Made by a program: the position numbers and the translations under genes | Notes under the pieces: model-generated | Databases searched by the model: none | Seen by the model: the letters and a program-made list of their open reading frames with translations, nothing else | What the model was told of the DNA's origin: nothing | Assembly (NCBI RefSeq): GCF_020682705.1 | Contig: NZ_JAGTTN010000001.1 | Coordinates: forward strand, 744,001 to 808,000 | Reading direction: 5' to 3' | Origin: Microbacterium allomyrinae | Lineage (GTDB): Bacteria > Actinomycetota > Actinomycetes > Actinomycetales > Microbacteriaceae | Length of the DNA stretch: 64,000 nt | Shown here: in pieces, positions 53,173 to 62,454 of the stretch | Position numbering within the stretch: the first letter of the stretch is position 1 | How the letters are laid out: every line of letters begins with the position of its first letter

Positions 53173-56100
53173 ATGACGTTCCGGCCCGGACCACTACGCG
53201 CGGCGGCGGCCCTCGCCGCCGGTTTCGTGGCGGTCCGGGTCGTCTACCGCGTCCTCTTCCACGGCGCCGACGGCTCGGGTGTCGTGCTGCTGCCGCTGCC
53301 CGAGCTGCGGCTGCCGCCGCCCTTCGCGCACGTCGTGATGCTGGGCCCGGTCACCCTCGACGGCCTGTGGGATGCCGCGGCGAGCGCCCTGCCGATCGCC
53401 CTGACGATCCTCGTCTTCGGCCTGCTCAACTCGCTCATCGACCTGCACCGCGTCTTCGCGCGCGCCTCGCGCCGCGGACCGCTCCGCGGCATCGCGAGAG
53501 CGCTCGCGATCGCCTGGGCGACTCTGCCCTCGCTCGCCGAGGCGGCACGAGCGGTGCGGTTCGCCCAGCGGCTGCGCGGCGAACGCGGCGGCGTGCGGAT
53601 GCTCGCCCCCCTGCTGCAGCGCACGCTCGAGCGCGCCGGGGCGGTCGCCGCCGCCCTCGAGCTGCGCGGATTCGCCGGGCGGGGTCTGGACGGCGACTGC
53701 CGCATCCCGGTCGAGGCGGACGCCGTCGAGCTGGGCTTCGGTGAGATTCCGGATGCCGCAGGCCATGGCGACCGGGCCGGCTCACGCAGCGCGCCCCAGG
53801 GCATCCGTCTGCCTTCCCTCGCTCTCGAGCCGGGCACGCTGACGCTGCTGTCGGGGGCGACCGGATCGGGCAAGTCGACACTGCTCCGCGCGATCGCGGG
53901 CCTTCACACGCACGTGGACGGCGGCTGGATGAGCGGCACCCTGCGGGTCGCGGGGCACGACCGGGCCACCGTGCCGCCGCGGGATCTCGCACAGCGCGTC
54001 GGCGTGGTGCTGCAGCATCCTCGCGATGCGTTCGCGACCGAGCGGGTGCGGGACGAGATCGGGCTCGCGCTCGAACTCCGAGGGGTGGCACCGGTGATCG
54101 TCGCAGCTCGCGTGGCCGAGGTCGCCGAGCGCGTCGGAGTCACGGAGCTGCTCGACCGCCCCACCCGCGGGCTCTCGGCCGGCGAGGCCACACTCGTGGC
54201 GATCTCGGCGGCGATCGTGGAGCAGCCGATTCTGCTTCTCGTGGACGAGCCGCTCGCCGACCTCGATGCCGACGCGCGCGTGCGCGTCGCGAGGCTGCTC
54301 GACGCGCTCGCGCACGAGGCCGGACTGTGCGTCGTGGTGGCGGAGCACCGCGTCGAGCCGCTGGCGGAGCTCGCCGACGTGCGGCTGCGGATCGACGCCG
54401 GCACCGTGTACGAAGGCTCGGCCGGGGCAGCGCTGCGCGCGCCGCGCGCGGCAGGGCACGCGGATCCGGTCAAAGCGACGGGTTCGATCCCACCAGAAGG
54501 CCCCGCGCGCCCGTCGGAGGCACGATCGGGCCTGCCCCTTTCACGCGACCAGGCGACCACCACGGCGCCGATCGTCTTGCGCGCCCGCGACGTGACGGTG
54601 CGACACCGCGATGCGGTGGCGGTGTCGTCCGCGAGCCTCGACCTCGCGGCAGGTGGGATCGTGGCGCTGGTCGGCCCGAACGGTGCCGGCAAGTCCAGTC
54701 TGATCGCGGCCGTCGCCCTGCCGTCGCGCGACGCCGACATCGAGGCCGCGGGGCGAGTGGCGCTGGTTCCGGATGCCTCGGACGATCTCTTCGTGTACGA
54801 CACGGTCGCCGCGGAATGCGCCCGCGCCGACCGCCGCGCGGGCAGGGCGGGAAGGCGGTCGGCGCGCCATGACCCGCGCGGAGCCGGCTACAGCGGTGCG
54901 GCAGACGTCGGTGCTGCAGCCTCAACGGGGGGCCCGAACCGAAATGCGGGCCGTTCGGCCGCGGAGCGCCCTGGGCCTGGTGGTTCTGCGCCTCTCGGTG
55001 CGGCCGGCGGGCGGAACGCCTCGAGCCCGCACGCGCGTTCGGCGACGACGGCGGCCCGGTTCGCCGGCTTCCTCGGTCTCGACCCCGACGGCTCGGGCTT
55101 CGCGGCGCGCCTGGCGCGGCATCCGCGTGATCTCTCGGTCGGCGAGCGGCGGTGCCTCGCCCTGGCGATCCAGCTCGCGCGGGATCCCGCGGTGCTGCTC
55201 GTCGACGAGCCGACGAGAGGCCTCGACCCGGCCGCGCGCGCACTGGTCTGGGATGCCCTCGCGTCGCTCGCCGCCGAAGGCACCGCGGTGCTCGTGGCTT
55301 CGCACGAACCTGAGGTGGCGCGCCGAGCCGACAGGGTGCTGATGATGCGCGCGGGCGTGCTCGCTCCCCCGGCTCAGGCACCCGCGCCGCCATCCGACGT
55401 GCTCGCCGCGTCTGGCACACCCGACGCACCGTTCACAACTCCGGACGAACGCGCGCCCGCTCCGCCGCACCCGCGGAATTCCGCGACATCCGACCCGATC
55501 CGCACCCGTCATCCGGGGTACCGCGCACCCGCGCACGCGCGCACCATCGCCCCGCGCCTCTCGCTCGTCGCACTCGTCGGCGCCAACCTCGTCGCACTCG
55601 CCGCCTTCTGCTGGCCGCTGCTGGCGAGCGCCGTGCCGGAGCAGGCGCACGCCGCGGTGCCGATCGCAGCCCTCGCCCTCGCGCCACTCGCGGCTCTCGT
55701 CGTGGTGGCGACCATCGACGGCACGGTGCGCTCCGCGCACATGCTGGCCCTTCTCGGCACGCTCGCCGCCATCGGAGCCGCCGTGCGGATCGCGAGCACC
55801 GGCGTCGGCGGCGTCGAAGCCGTCTTCATCCTGCTGATCCTCGCGGGCCGGGCGTTCGGGGCGCGCTTCGCGTTGCTGCTGGGCATGGCCACGATCGCGC
55901 TCTCCTCGCTGCTCTGGGGAGCGATCGGCCCCTGGACCCCGTTCCAGATGTTCGCGTGCGCCTGGGTGGGCGCCGTCGCCGGCCTGCTCCCCCGCGGCCT
56001 CGGACCGAAGGCCGAGATCGCGATGCTGTGCGTCTACGGCGTCGTGGCGTCGTACGTGTTCGGGCTGCTCATGAACCTGTGGTTCTGGCCGTTCGCCGTC

Positions 56101-56352
56101 GGATTCGGCACCGAGATCTCGTACGACGGCGCAGCGCCCCTCGGCATGAACCTCTCGAACTTCCTGCTCTACTCGCTGGTAACGTCGACCCTCACGTGGG
56201 ACACACTCCGAGCGATCACGACGGTCGTCGGCATCCTCGTGGTCGGCCGCGCCGTGCTGGCCGCGTTCCGCCGAGCGAAGCCCCTGACCCCGCACCCCGG
56301 CCGACCCGCCGCGTCGCAGTCGGCGGCGAGCGCCGGGCGCGCCCTGCAGTGA
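53173..56352 (+). CDS. single-chain ECF transporter (T, A, A and S components fused)
   Basis: One 1059-residue chain holds a complete energy-coupling-factor importer. Residues 1-195 are an EcfT-like membrane part with coupling motifs AQRLRGERGG and ALELRGFAGRG. ATPase 1 has GATGSGKSTLL (about 228), VLQHPRDAF, LSAGEATL (about 333) and LLLVDEPLADLD (about 354). ATPase 2 has GPNGAGKSSL (about 501), LSVGERRC (about 654) and LLVDEPTRGLD (about 674), with a Gly/Ala/Arg-rich insert near 555-625. After a Pro-rich linker, about 790-1050 is a six-helix S component (EAVFILLILAGRAFGARFAL, WTPFQMFACAWVGAVAGLLP). The upstream transcobalamin-like lipoprotein and the convergent B12-dependent metH suggest cobalamin as substrate. 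No RBS is seen before ATG 53173. Confidence 0.85.
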   Translation: MTFRPGPLRAAAALAAGFVAVRVVYRVLFHGADGSGVVLLPLPELRLPPPFAHVVMLGPVTLDGLWDAAASALPIALTILVFGLLNSLIDLHRVFARASRRGPLRGIARALAIAWATLPSLAEAARAVRFAQRLRGERGGVRMLAPLLQRTLERAGAVAAALELRGFAGRGLDGDCRIPVEADAVELGFGEIPDAAGHGDRAGSRSAPQGIRLPSLALEPGTLTLLSGATGSGKSTLLRAIAGLHTHVDGGWMSGTLRVAGHDRATVPPRDLAQRVGVVLQHPRDAFATERVRDEIGLALELRGVAPVIVAARVAEVAERVGVTELLDRPTRGLSAGEATLVAISAAIVEQPILLLVDEPLADLDADARVRVARLLDALAHEAGLCVVVAEHRVEPLAELADVRLRIDAGTVYEGSAGAALRAPRAAGHADPVKATGSIPPEGPARPSEARSGLPLSRDQATTTAPIVLRARDVTVRHRDAVAVSSASLDLAAGGIVALVGPNGAGKSSLIAAVALPSRDADIEAAGRVALVPDASDDLFVYDTVAAECARADRRAGRAGRRSARHDPRGAGYSGAADVGAAASTGGPNRNAGRSAAERPGPGGSAPLGAAGGRNASSPHARSATTAARFAGFLGLDPDGSGFAARLARHPRDLSVGERRCLALAIQLARDPAVLLVDEPTRGLDPAARALVWDALASLAAEGTAVLVASHEPEVARRADRVLMMRAGVLAPPAQAPAPPSDVLAASGTPDAPFTTPDERAPAPPHPRNSATSDPIRTRHPGYRAPAHARTIAPRLSLVALVGANLVALAAFCWPLLASAVPEQAHAAVPIAALALAPLAALVVVATIDGTVRSAHMLALLGTLAAIGAAVRIASTGVGGVEAVFILLILAGRAFGARFALLLGMATIALSSLLWGAIGPWTPFQMFACAWVGAVAGLLPRGLGPKAEIAMLCVYGVVASYVFGLLMNLWFWPFAVGFGTEISYDGAAPLGMNLSNFLLYSLVTSTLTWDTLRAITTVVGILVVGRAVLAAFRRAKPLTPHPGRPAASQSAASAGRALQ

Positions 56353-56437
56353 CGAACGAACCCCAGGGCCACCCTCGGCTACTTCCACAGGAGAAGTGCG
56401 CTTACGAAAGAAGACATCGCGCGGCGGCGCCCACCGG

Positions 56438-59400
56438 TCAGACGGAGAAGTACTTCGCCTCGGGGTGGTGGAAGACGAACGCGTCGGTCGACTGCTCGGG
56501 ATGCAGCTGCAGCTCTTCGCTGAGTTCGACACCCATTCGCTCGGGGCGCAGGAGCTCGACGACCTTGCGCCGATCCTCCATCTCGGGGCACGCGGGGTAG
56601 CCGAGCGAGAAGCGCGCGCCGCGATACTCGAGCTTGAACAAGCCCGCGGTGTCGGCGGGATCCTCGCCGGCGAAACCGAGCTCGGAACGGATGCGCGCGT
56701 GCCAGAACTCGGCGAGCGCCTCGGTCAGCTGCATCACCAGTCCGTTGAGCTCGTAGTAGTCGCGGTACTTGTCCTCGGCGAAGAGCTTCGCGGTCACGGT
56801 GTCGATGTGGGCGCCGGCGGTCACGAGCTGCACGGGCATCACGTCGACCTTCCCCGACTCGCGCGAGCGCACGAAGTCGGCCAGGCACAGGTGCCGGTCA
56901 CGGCGCTGACGCGGGAAGTGGAACCGCAGCCGCTCCGAGCCGAGCTCGCCGCCCGAGCCGCCGTCGGGAGCCAGCAGGCCCGCCGTTCCCAGCGCACCGG
57001 CGGCGTCGTCGCCGTGATGAAGCACCACGACGTCGTCGCCCTCCGACACCACGGGGAAGAACCCGTACGCGACCGACGCGTCGAGCATGCCCTCGGCCAG
57101 GATCCGGTCGAGCCAGTAGCGCAGCCGCGGCCGGCCCTCGGTCTCGACGAGCTGCTCGTACGAGAGGCCGTCCTCGCCGCGTCCGGGCTTGAGTCCCCAT
57201 TGCCCCATGAACGTCGCCCGCTCGTCGAGGAACGCGGCGTAGTCGGCGAGCGCGATGCCGCGGACGATGCGGGTGCCCCAGAACGGCGGCACCGGAACGG
57301 GATTGTCGGATGCCACGTCCGAACGCGCGGGCATCGCCTCGGGCTCGGTGAGGGTCAGCTGCGATCCGGCACGGTGGATGCGCTTCTTGAGGGGGGGCAG
57401 CCCGACCGAGTCGGGCGCGGCGCCGCGCGCGATCTTCACGAGCGGTTCCATGAGCGTGAGGCCCTCGAACGCATCCTTCGCGTATCGCACCTCGCCGTCG
57501 AACAGGCTCGCAAGGTCGTCCTCGACGTAGGCGCGCGTGAGCGCCGCGCCGCCGAGGATCACCGGCCACTTGGTGCCGAGGCCGCGGGAACGGAGCTCTT
57601 CGAGGTTCTCCTTCATCACCACGGTGGACTTGACGAGCAGGCCCGACATGCCGATCACGTCGGCGTCGTGCTCCTCGGCCGCAGCGATGATGTCGGAAAT
57701 CGGCTGCTTGATGCCGAGGTTGACGACGTCGTAACCGTTGTTGGTGAGGATGATGTCGACGAGGTTCTTGCCGATGTCGTGCACGTCGCCTCGCACCGTC
57801 GCGAGGATGATGCGGCCCTTGCCCGAGGCATCCGCCTTCTCCATGTGCGGTTCCAGGAGCGCGACCGCCGTCTTCATGACCTCGGCCGACTGCAGCACGA
57901 ACGGCAGTTGCATCTCGCCCGAGCCGAACCGCTCGCCGACGATCTTCATGCCCTCCAGCAGATGGTCGTTGATGATCTGCAGCGCGCTGAGGCCGCCCTC
58001 GCGGGCGAGGTCGAGGTCGCCCTCCAGTCCCTTGCCCTCGCCGTCGATGATGCGGCGCTCGAGGCGCTGGCCGACCGGGAGCGCGGCGAGCTCCGCCGCC
58101 CGCTGGTCGCGGAGGGCGGCCGTGTCGACGCCCGCGAAGAGATCGAGCATGCTCGCGAGCGGGTCGTAGGTGATGTTGCCGTCGGCGTCGTACTCACGGC
58201 GATCCCACACGAGGTCCAGGGCGACCTGGCGCTGCTCGTCCGAGATCGAGGCGAGCGGCACGATCTTCGCGGCATCGATGATGCCGGACGTGAGGCCGGC
58301 CTCGACGGCTTCGTGCAGGAACACCGAGTTCAGCACGCTCCGCGCCGCCGGATTGAGACCGAACGACACGTTCGACACGCCCAGGGTCGTGTTGATGCCC
58401 GGGTACTTCGCCGAGATCTCGCGGATGGCCTCGATCGTCTCGATCGCGTCGCGGCGGGTCTCCTCCTGACCGGTGGCGATCGGGAACGTGAGCGCGTCGA
58501 CGATGATGTCGCTCACCCGCATGCCCCACACACCGGTCAGCTCGTCGATGAGGCGCGAGGCGATGCGCACCTTATCGGGAGCGGTGCGCGCCTGCCCCTG
58601 CTCGTCGATCGTGAGGGCGATGACGGCGGTGCCGTGCTCTTTCACGAGCGGCATGATGCGGCCGAAACGACTGGCCGGGCCGTCGCCGTCCTCGTAGTTG
58701 ACCGAGTTGACGACGGGGCGCCCGCCGATCAGCTCCAGTCCCGCGGCGATCACGGCGGGCTCGGTGGAGTCGATCACCAACGGCAGGGTCGAGGCGCTCG
58801 CGAACCGCGACACGATCTCGCGCATGTCGGCGGAGCCGTCGCGGCCGACGTAGTCGGTGCAGACGTCCAGCAGATGCGCGCCGACGCGGGTCTGGTTGCG
58901 CGCGATCTCGACGCAGTCGTCCCACCGGCCTTCGAGCATGGCCTCACGGAACGCCTTGGATCCGTTCGCGTTGGTGCGCTCGCCGATCGCGAGGTACGAG
59001 GCATCCTGATCGAACGGCACATGCTGGTACAGCGACGAGACACCGGGATCGACGTCGGTGACACGTGCCTCGCGGCCGAGCTGGCGGTACGGGGCGAGCC
59101 GCTCCACGACCGCCCCCAGATGCTCGGGCGTCGTGCCGCAGCATCCGCCCACGAGACCCAGCCCGAACTCGCGCACGAACTGCTCGTGCGCCGTGGCGAG
59201 CTCGACCGGCGACAGCGGATAGTGCGCGCCGTTCGCACCCAGCACCGGGAGGCCCGCGTTGGGCATGCACGCGATCGGCACCGCGGCGTGCTTGGAGAGA
59301 TGCCGCAGATGCTCGCTCATCTCGGTCGGCCCGGTCGCGCAGTTGAGACCGATCGCGTCGACGCCGAGCGGCTCGAGCGCCGTCAGCGCCGCGCCGATCT

Positions 59401-60076
59401 CGCTGCCCATCAGCATCGTGCCGGTCGTCTCGACGGTCACCTCGACGAAGATGGGCAGACGGATGCCGCGGCTCACGATCGCCTGCTTGCACGCGTTGAC
59501 GGCGGCCTTGGTCTGCAGGAGATCCTGCGAGGTCTCGACGAGGAACGCATCGGCGCCGCCGTCGATGAGGCCCTCGGCCTGCAGGGCGAAGGTCTGCTTG
59601 AGGTTGTCGTACGTCGTGTGGCCGAGGCTCGGAAGCTTCGTGCCGGGGCCCATCGATCCCAGTACCCAGCGCATCCGTCCGTCGATCGCCTCGGCCGCCT
59701 CGACGCGCTCCCGCGCGATGCGCGCGCCGATCTCGGCGAGCTCGGCGATGCGGTCCTCGATGCCGTAGTCGCCGAGGTTCGACCAGTTCGCGCCGAAAGT
59801 ATTGGTCTCGACGGCATCGACACCGACCTCGAGATACGCGTCGTGGATCGCTCCGACCACGTCGGGTCGGGTGACGTTGAGGATCTCGTTGCACCCCTCG
59901 AGGCCTGCGAAGTCGCCGTCGATCGACAGATCGTAGCGCTGCAGCATCGTTCCCATCGCGCCATCGGCGATGACGACGCGCGAGCGCACGGCATCGAGCA
60001 GCTGCTGCGCGCGGGAGGTGCGGGGAACGCCGTCGATGTCGAGGGCGAACCGGGGCTCGAGAAGGGGACCGGTCAC
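56438..60076 (-). CDS. metH: cobalamin-dependent methionine synthase
   Basis: MetH makes methionine from homocysteine with methyltetrahydrofolate and B12. The 1212-residue protein has all four modules: homocysteine/zinc domain (Cys in GLNCATGP about 245 and GGCCGT about 310-312), pterin-binding domain (ATGERTNANGSKAFRE-like start near 365), cobalamin cap and Rossmann domain (GDVHDIGKN with the lower-ligand His about 765) and C-terminal activation domain. GTG 60076 is six bases after TAAAAT, so it is probably leaderless and no riboswitch precedes it. It is convergent with the ECF gene 85 bases away. Confidence 0.95.
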   Translation of the reverse strand: MTGPLLEPRFALDIDGVPRTSRAQQLLDAVRSRVVIADGAMGTMLQRYDLSIDGDFAGLEGCNEILNVTRPDVVGAIHDAYLEVGVDAVETNTFGANWSNLGDYGIEDRIAELAEIGARIARERVEAAEAIDGRMRWVLGSMGPGTKLPSLGHTTYDNLKQTFALQAEGLIDGGADAFLVETSQDLLQTKAAVNACKQAIVSRGIRLPIFVEVTVETTGTMLMGSEIGAALTALEPLGVDAIGLNCATGPTEMSEHLRHLSKHAAVPIACMPNAGLPVLGANGAHYPLSPVELATAHEQFVREFGLGLVGGCCGTTPEHLGAVVERLAPYRQLGREARVTDVDPGVSSLYQHVPFDQDASYLAIGERTNANGSKAFREAMLEGRWDDCVEIARNQTRVGAHLLDVCTDYVGRDGSADMREIVSRFASASTLPLVIDSTEPAVIAAGLELIGGRPVVNSVNYEDGDGPASRFGRIMPLVKEHGTAVIALTIDEQGQARTAPDKVRIASRLIDELTGVWGMRVSDIIVDALTFPIATGQEETRRDAIETIEAIREISAKYPGINTTLGVSNVSFGLNPAARSVLNSVFLHEAVEAGLTSGIIDAAKIVPLASISDEQRQVALDLVWDRREYDADGNITYDPLASMLDLFAGVDTAALRDQRAAELAALPVGQRLERRIIDGEGKGLEGDLDLAREGGLSALQIINDHLLEGMKIVGERFGSGEMQLPFVLQSAEVMKTAVALLEPHMEKADASGKGRIILATVRGDVHDIGKNLVDIILTNNGYDVVNLGIKQPISDIIAAAEEHDADVIGMSGLLVKSTVVMKENLEELRSRGLGTKWPVILGGAALTRAYVEDDLASLFDGEVRYAKDAFEGLTLMEPLVKIARGAAPDSVGLPPLKKRIHRAGSQLTLTEPEAMPARSDVASDNPVPVPPFWGTRIVRGIALADYAAFLDERATFMGQWGLKPGRGEDGLSYEQLVETEGRPRLRYWLDRILAEGMLDASVAYGFFPVVSEGDDVVVLHHGDDAAGALGTAGLLAPDGGSGGELGSERLRFHFPRQRRDRHLCLADFVRSRESGKVDVMPVQLVTAGAHIDTVTAKLFAEDKYRDYYELNGLVMQLTEALAEFWHARIRSELGFAGEDPADTAGLFKLEYRGARFSLGYPACPEMEDRRKVVELLRPERMGVELSEELQLHPEQSTDAFVFHHPEAKYFSV

Positions 60077-60119
60077 CCCGCGATTTTAGTCTCTGGTCGG
60101 GGCCGACGCGGGCCGGGTG

Positions 60120-60920
60120 TCACGCGTTCTTCGCGTCGCGCCACCGCAGCCATGACCGCACCAGGTGGTAATCCCAGTCCGGGCCGTGGAAACCGAGGGT
60201 GAACAGGCGCACGCCCGAGTCGTACAGTTCGTCGGCGAAGTCCTGCCCGCGCTGGTGGAGCTCGTTCGAGATCACGAGGTTCGACGTGTCGCGCTCCTCG
60301 CGCTCGGCCCACCGCTCGATGACCTCGAGCTTGTGGGCGATCTCGCCGGGGCGCACGAAGCTGTGCCAGATGTCGGCGTGGCGGGCGACGAGGCGCAGCG
60401 TCTTCTGCTCGCCTTTGCCTCCGATCATGACCGGGATCTCGCGTGTCGGCGCGGGGTTGAGGCTCTGCCAGCGCGTCTCGATGCGCTCGAGCCCGGCCGC
60501 AAGGTCGTCGAGCCGGGAGCCGGCGGTGCCGAACTCGTACCCGTACTCCTCGTAGTCGCGCGCGAACCAGCCCGACCCCGTCGCGAAGATGAATCGGCCC
60601 TGGCCGCCGTTCTTCGCCGAGATGTGGTCGATGGTGCGGGCCATGTCGGCCTGCAGGTCGGGGTTGCGGTAGCTGTTGCAGTTGACGAGGGCGCCGAACT
60701 GGACCCGCTCGGTCTGCTCCGCCCACGCGGCGAGCATGGTCCACGACTCGAAGTGCATCCCGTCGGGATCGCCCGAGAGCGGGAAGAAGTGATCCCAGTT
60801 GAACAGGATGTCCACGCCCATGTCTTCGAGGCGGCGGACGGCATCGCGGAACGCGGCATACGGGGCGTGCTGGGGTTGCAGCTGCACGCCGAGGCGCACC
60901 GGAGTATCGACGAGGGGCAT
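60120..60920 (-). CDS. LLM-class F420-dependent oxidoreductase
   Basis: The 266-residue protein has the luciferase-like barrel: FNWDHFFPLSGDPDGMHFES near the start, MARTIDHISAKNGGQGRFIFATGSGW (FATGSGW contacts the cofactor) and EIPVMIGGKGEQKTLRLVARHAD. The pattern fits F420-using members (TIGR03560-like). Substrate unknown. ATG 60920 lies six bases after TAGGCT, so it is probably leaderless. It ends 43 bases before the metH start. Confidence 0.85.
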   Translation of the reverse strand: MPLVDTPVRLGVQLQPQHAPYAAFRDAVRRLEDMGVDILFNWDHFFPLSGDPDGMHFESWTMLAAWAEQTERVQFGALVNCNSYRNPDLQADMARTIDHISAKNGGQGRFIFATGSGWFARDYEEYGYEFGTAGSRLDDLAAGLERIETRWQSLNPAPTREIPVMIGGKGEQKTLRLVARHADIWHSFVRPGEIAHKLEVIERWAEREERDTSNLVISNELHQRGQDFADELYDSGVRLFTLGFHGPDWDYHLVRSWLRWRDAKNA

Positions 60921-60973
60921 GGAATCAGCCTATGGCTGCCCCGGCAGGGCGGAGCCGGCGGGTGACATGGCGG

Positions 60974-61006
60974 GAAGCGGATGCCGAAGGCCACGGCATC
61001 CGCTTC
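60974..61006 (-). terminator. strong hairpin after the PadR/membrane-protein pair
   Basis: GAAGCGGATGCCG (60974-60986) pairs perfectly with CGGCATCCGCTTC (60994-61006) around a seven-base loop. It follows the stop of the minus-strand gene at 61017 by 11 bases. No T-run is present. Confidence 0.65.
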
Positions 61007-61016
61007 GCTCTCCGCC

Positions 61017-61982
61017 TCAGCGCGCCCGGCGAGCCTTCAGGAACGCGTCGATCGTGTCCCACGCCGCGATCGCGACGATGCCGAACCCGAAGAGCGTCGT
61101 GACCACGGTGTCGACGGTCTGCGCAGAATCCGCCGGGATCACCGCCGCGAAGAACTCCGGATTGATGAGCTGCTGCTGCGTGAGCAGCCACACCGCCGGG
61201 ACGGCGATCGCCAGGTTGAGGATCGCGTTCACCGTCGCCGAGGCGAGATCCCACCGGCCCTTCGCATGGACGTAGACCGCCAGGAGCGCCTCGAGCACCA
61301 TGAGGACGAACAGCGCGCCGATCCACCAGGGCCAGAGGCCCGGCGCGAGGAACGGCATCCACCCGCCATGCTCTGCGAGGTAGACGACCCCGACGAAGTG
61401 ATCCCACAGGATCGCTCCGGCCGCGACGGCGAGGAAGACCAGCGATGCGACGAGGTCGCTCAGCCCGGTGCCCTTCTGCTTCGGCTCGGGGAGCTGATCG
61501 AGCGTCCATTCGCCGACGAATCCGACGTCGGCGCCGCGGCTGGATCGCTCGACGATGAAGAAGACGAGCGTCGTCCAGAATCCGATGTGCACGATGACGG
61601 CGATCACCACGCTGACCACCGTGCCGATCGTCTCGCCGATGCCGGCGCCGGCGAGCACCTGGCCGAGTGCGACGCCGAACGCGGCGCAGATCGGCACGAT
61701 CGCCCAGAGGAGCTTGGTGAGTCGCCACCAGGTGAGGAAGTAGCGCGGCCCGATCAGCCACAGCGGCCGGTCGGTGTACTGCGCGGCCAGCTTGTCGGGA
61801 TCGCCGAGGTCGGTGAGCACCGCTCGCTCCGCCGTTTCGGGGGCGAGCCCGTCCGCGATCCTCGCCTCGATCTGGTCGTCGATCGACCCTCGCAGCTCGG
61901 CGGCGAGATCCGCCCGCTGGGCTTCGGGTACGGTCCGCATCGCCGCGTCGACGTAGCGGTCGGTGAGAGTGGTGGGGGGCAT
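61017..61982 (-). CDS. membrane protein with HAAS-type prefix, PadR partner (second copy)
   Basis: The 321-residue protein opens with a cytosolic helical prefix (RYVDAAMRTVPEAQRADLAAE, then TAERAVLTDLGDPDKLAAQY) followed by about seven membrane helices and a basic end (FLKARRAR). The prefix is the HAAS/DUF1700 type seen in permeases controlled by PadR. Start at ATG 61982, one base after the PadR stop. It is analogous to the pair at 42756-44047, but the membrane parts share little obvious sequence. Confidence 0.75.
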   Translation of the reverse strand: MPPTTLTDRYVDAAMRTVPEAQRADLAAELRGSIDDQIEARIADGLAPETAERAVLTDLGDPDKLAAQYTDRPLWLIGPRYFLTWWRLTKLLWAIVPICAAFGVALGQVLAGAGIGETIGTVVSVVIAVIVHIGFWTTLVFFIVERSSRGADVGFVGEWTLDQLPEPKQKGTGLSDLVASLVFLAVAAGAILWDHFVGVVYLAEHGGWMPFLAPGLWPWWIGALFVLMVLEALLAVYVHAKGRWDLASATVNAILNLAIAVPAVWLLTQQQLINPEFFAAVIPADSAQTVDTVVTTLFGFGIVAIAAWDTIDAFLKARRAR

Positions 61983-61983
61983 G

Positions 61984-62319
61984 TCAGTCCTCCTGGGGAA
62001 GGATCGCGATCGCCGCGGCGATCGCACGGAAGTCGTCGGTGAGAGCCGTAGCCAGTCGCGCGCCTGCCGGGCTCGTGCGGTAGAACTTGCGGGGCCGCGC
62101 CTCGTCGGTGTTCCACTCGCTCGTGAGGTGCCCCTGCTTCTCGAGGCGTCGCAGCAGCGGATACAGCGTGTTCGCATCGGTGGGAAAGCCGCGCTGTCCC
62201 AGCTCTTCCAGAAGCCCGTACCCGTAACCGGGCGTCTCGAGCAGCCGCAGGCACGCCAGGACGGTGGTGCCGCGGCGCAGTTCCTGCAGGTGCGTTTCGA
62301 GCGCTTCGGATTCACTCAT
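61984..62319 (-). CDS. PadR-family transcriptional regulator (second copy)
   Basis: The 111-residue winged-helix protein has LRRGTTVLACLRLLETPGYG, DANTLYPLLRRLEKQGHLTS and YRTSPAGARLATAL, the PadR core. The N-terminus is the ATG 62319, seven bases after TACAGT. A palindrome covers that -10 region, so self-repression is likely. Confidence 0.87.
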   Translation of the reverse strand: MSESEALETHLQELRRGTTVLACLRLLETPGYGYGLLEELGQRGFPTDANTLYPLLRRLEKQGHLTSEWNTDEARPRKFYRTSPAGARLATALTDDFRAIAAAIAILPQED

Positions 62320-62326
62320 GCTTCAC

Positions 62327-62348
62327 ACTGTACTGTGTGTCACACACT
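62327..62348. promoter_or_regulatory. PadR gene promoter with palindrome
   Basis: On the minus strand the -10 TACAGT (62332-62327) abuts the near-palindrome ACTGTGTG-T-CACACACT (62332-62348, seven of eight pairs). It is the likely binding site of the PadR protein and may also affect the divergent LLM gene. Confidence 0.6.
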
Positions 62349-62454
62349 ATAGTCAATGGCACATCACAGTGATACCAACGATGTTGGTTTCAGGCGCCGT
62401 TCGGCCGGCCGCAAGTGGCTTGAGCGGCCGCCACGCCCCGCTCAGACTCGGGGA

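Noticed and set aside
56396..60202. A 1268-codon open frame on the plus strand opposite metH
   Set aside because: It is the high-GC shadow of metH: Arg/Asp/Glu/Val-rich, no domain, while the minus strand encodes every MetH motif.
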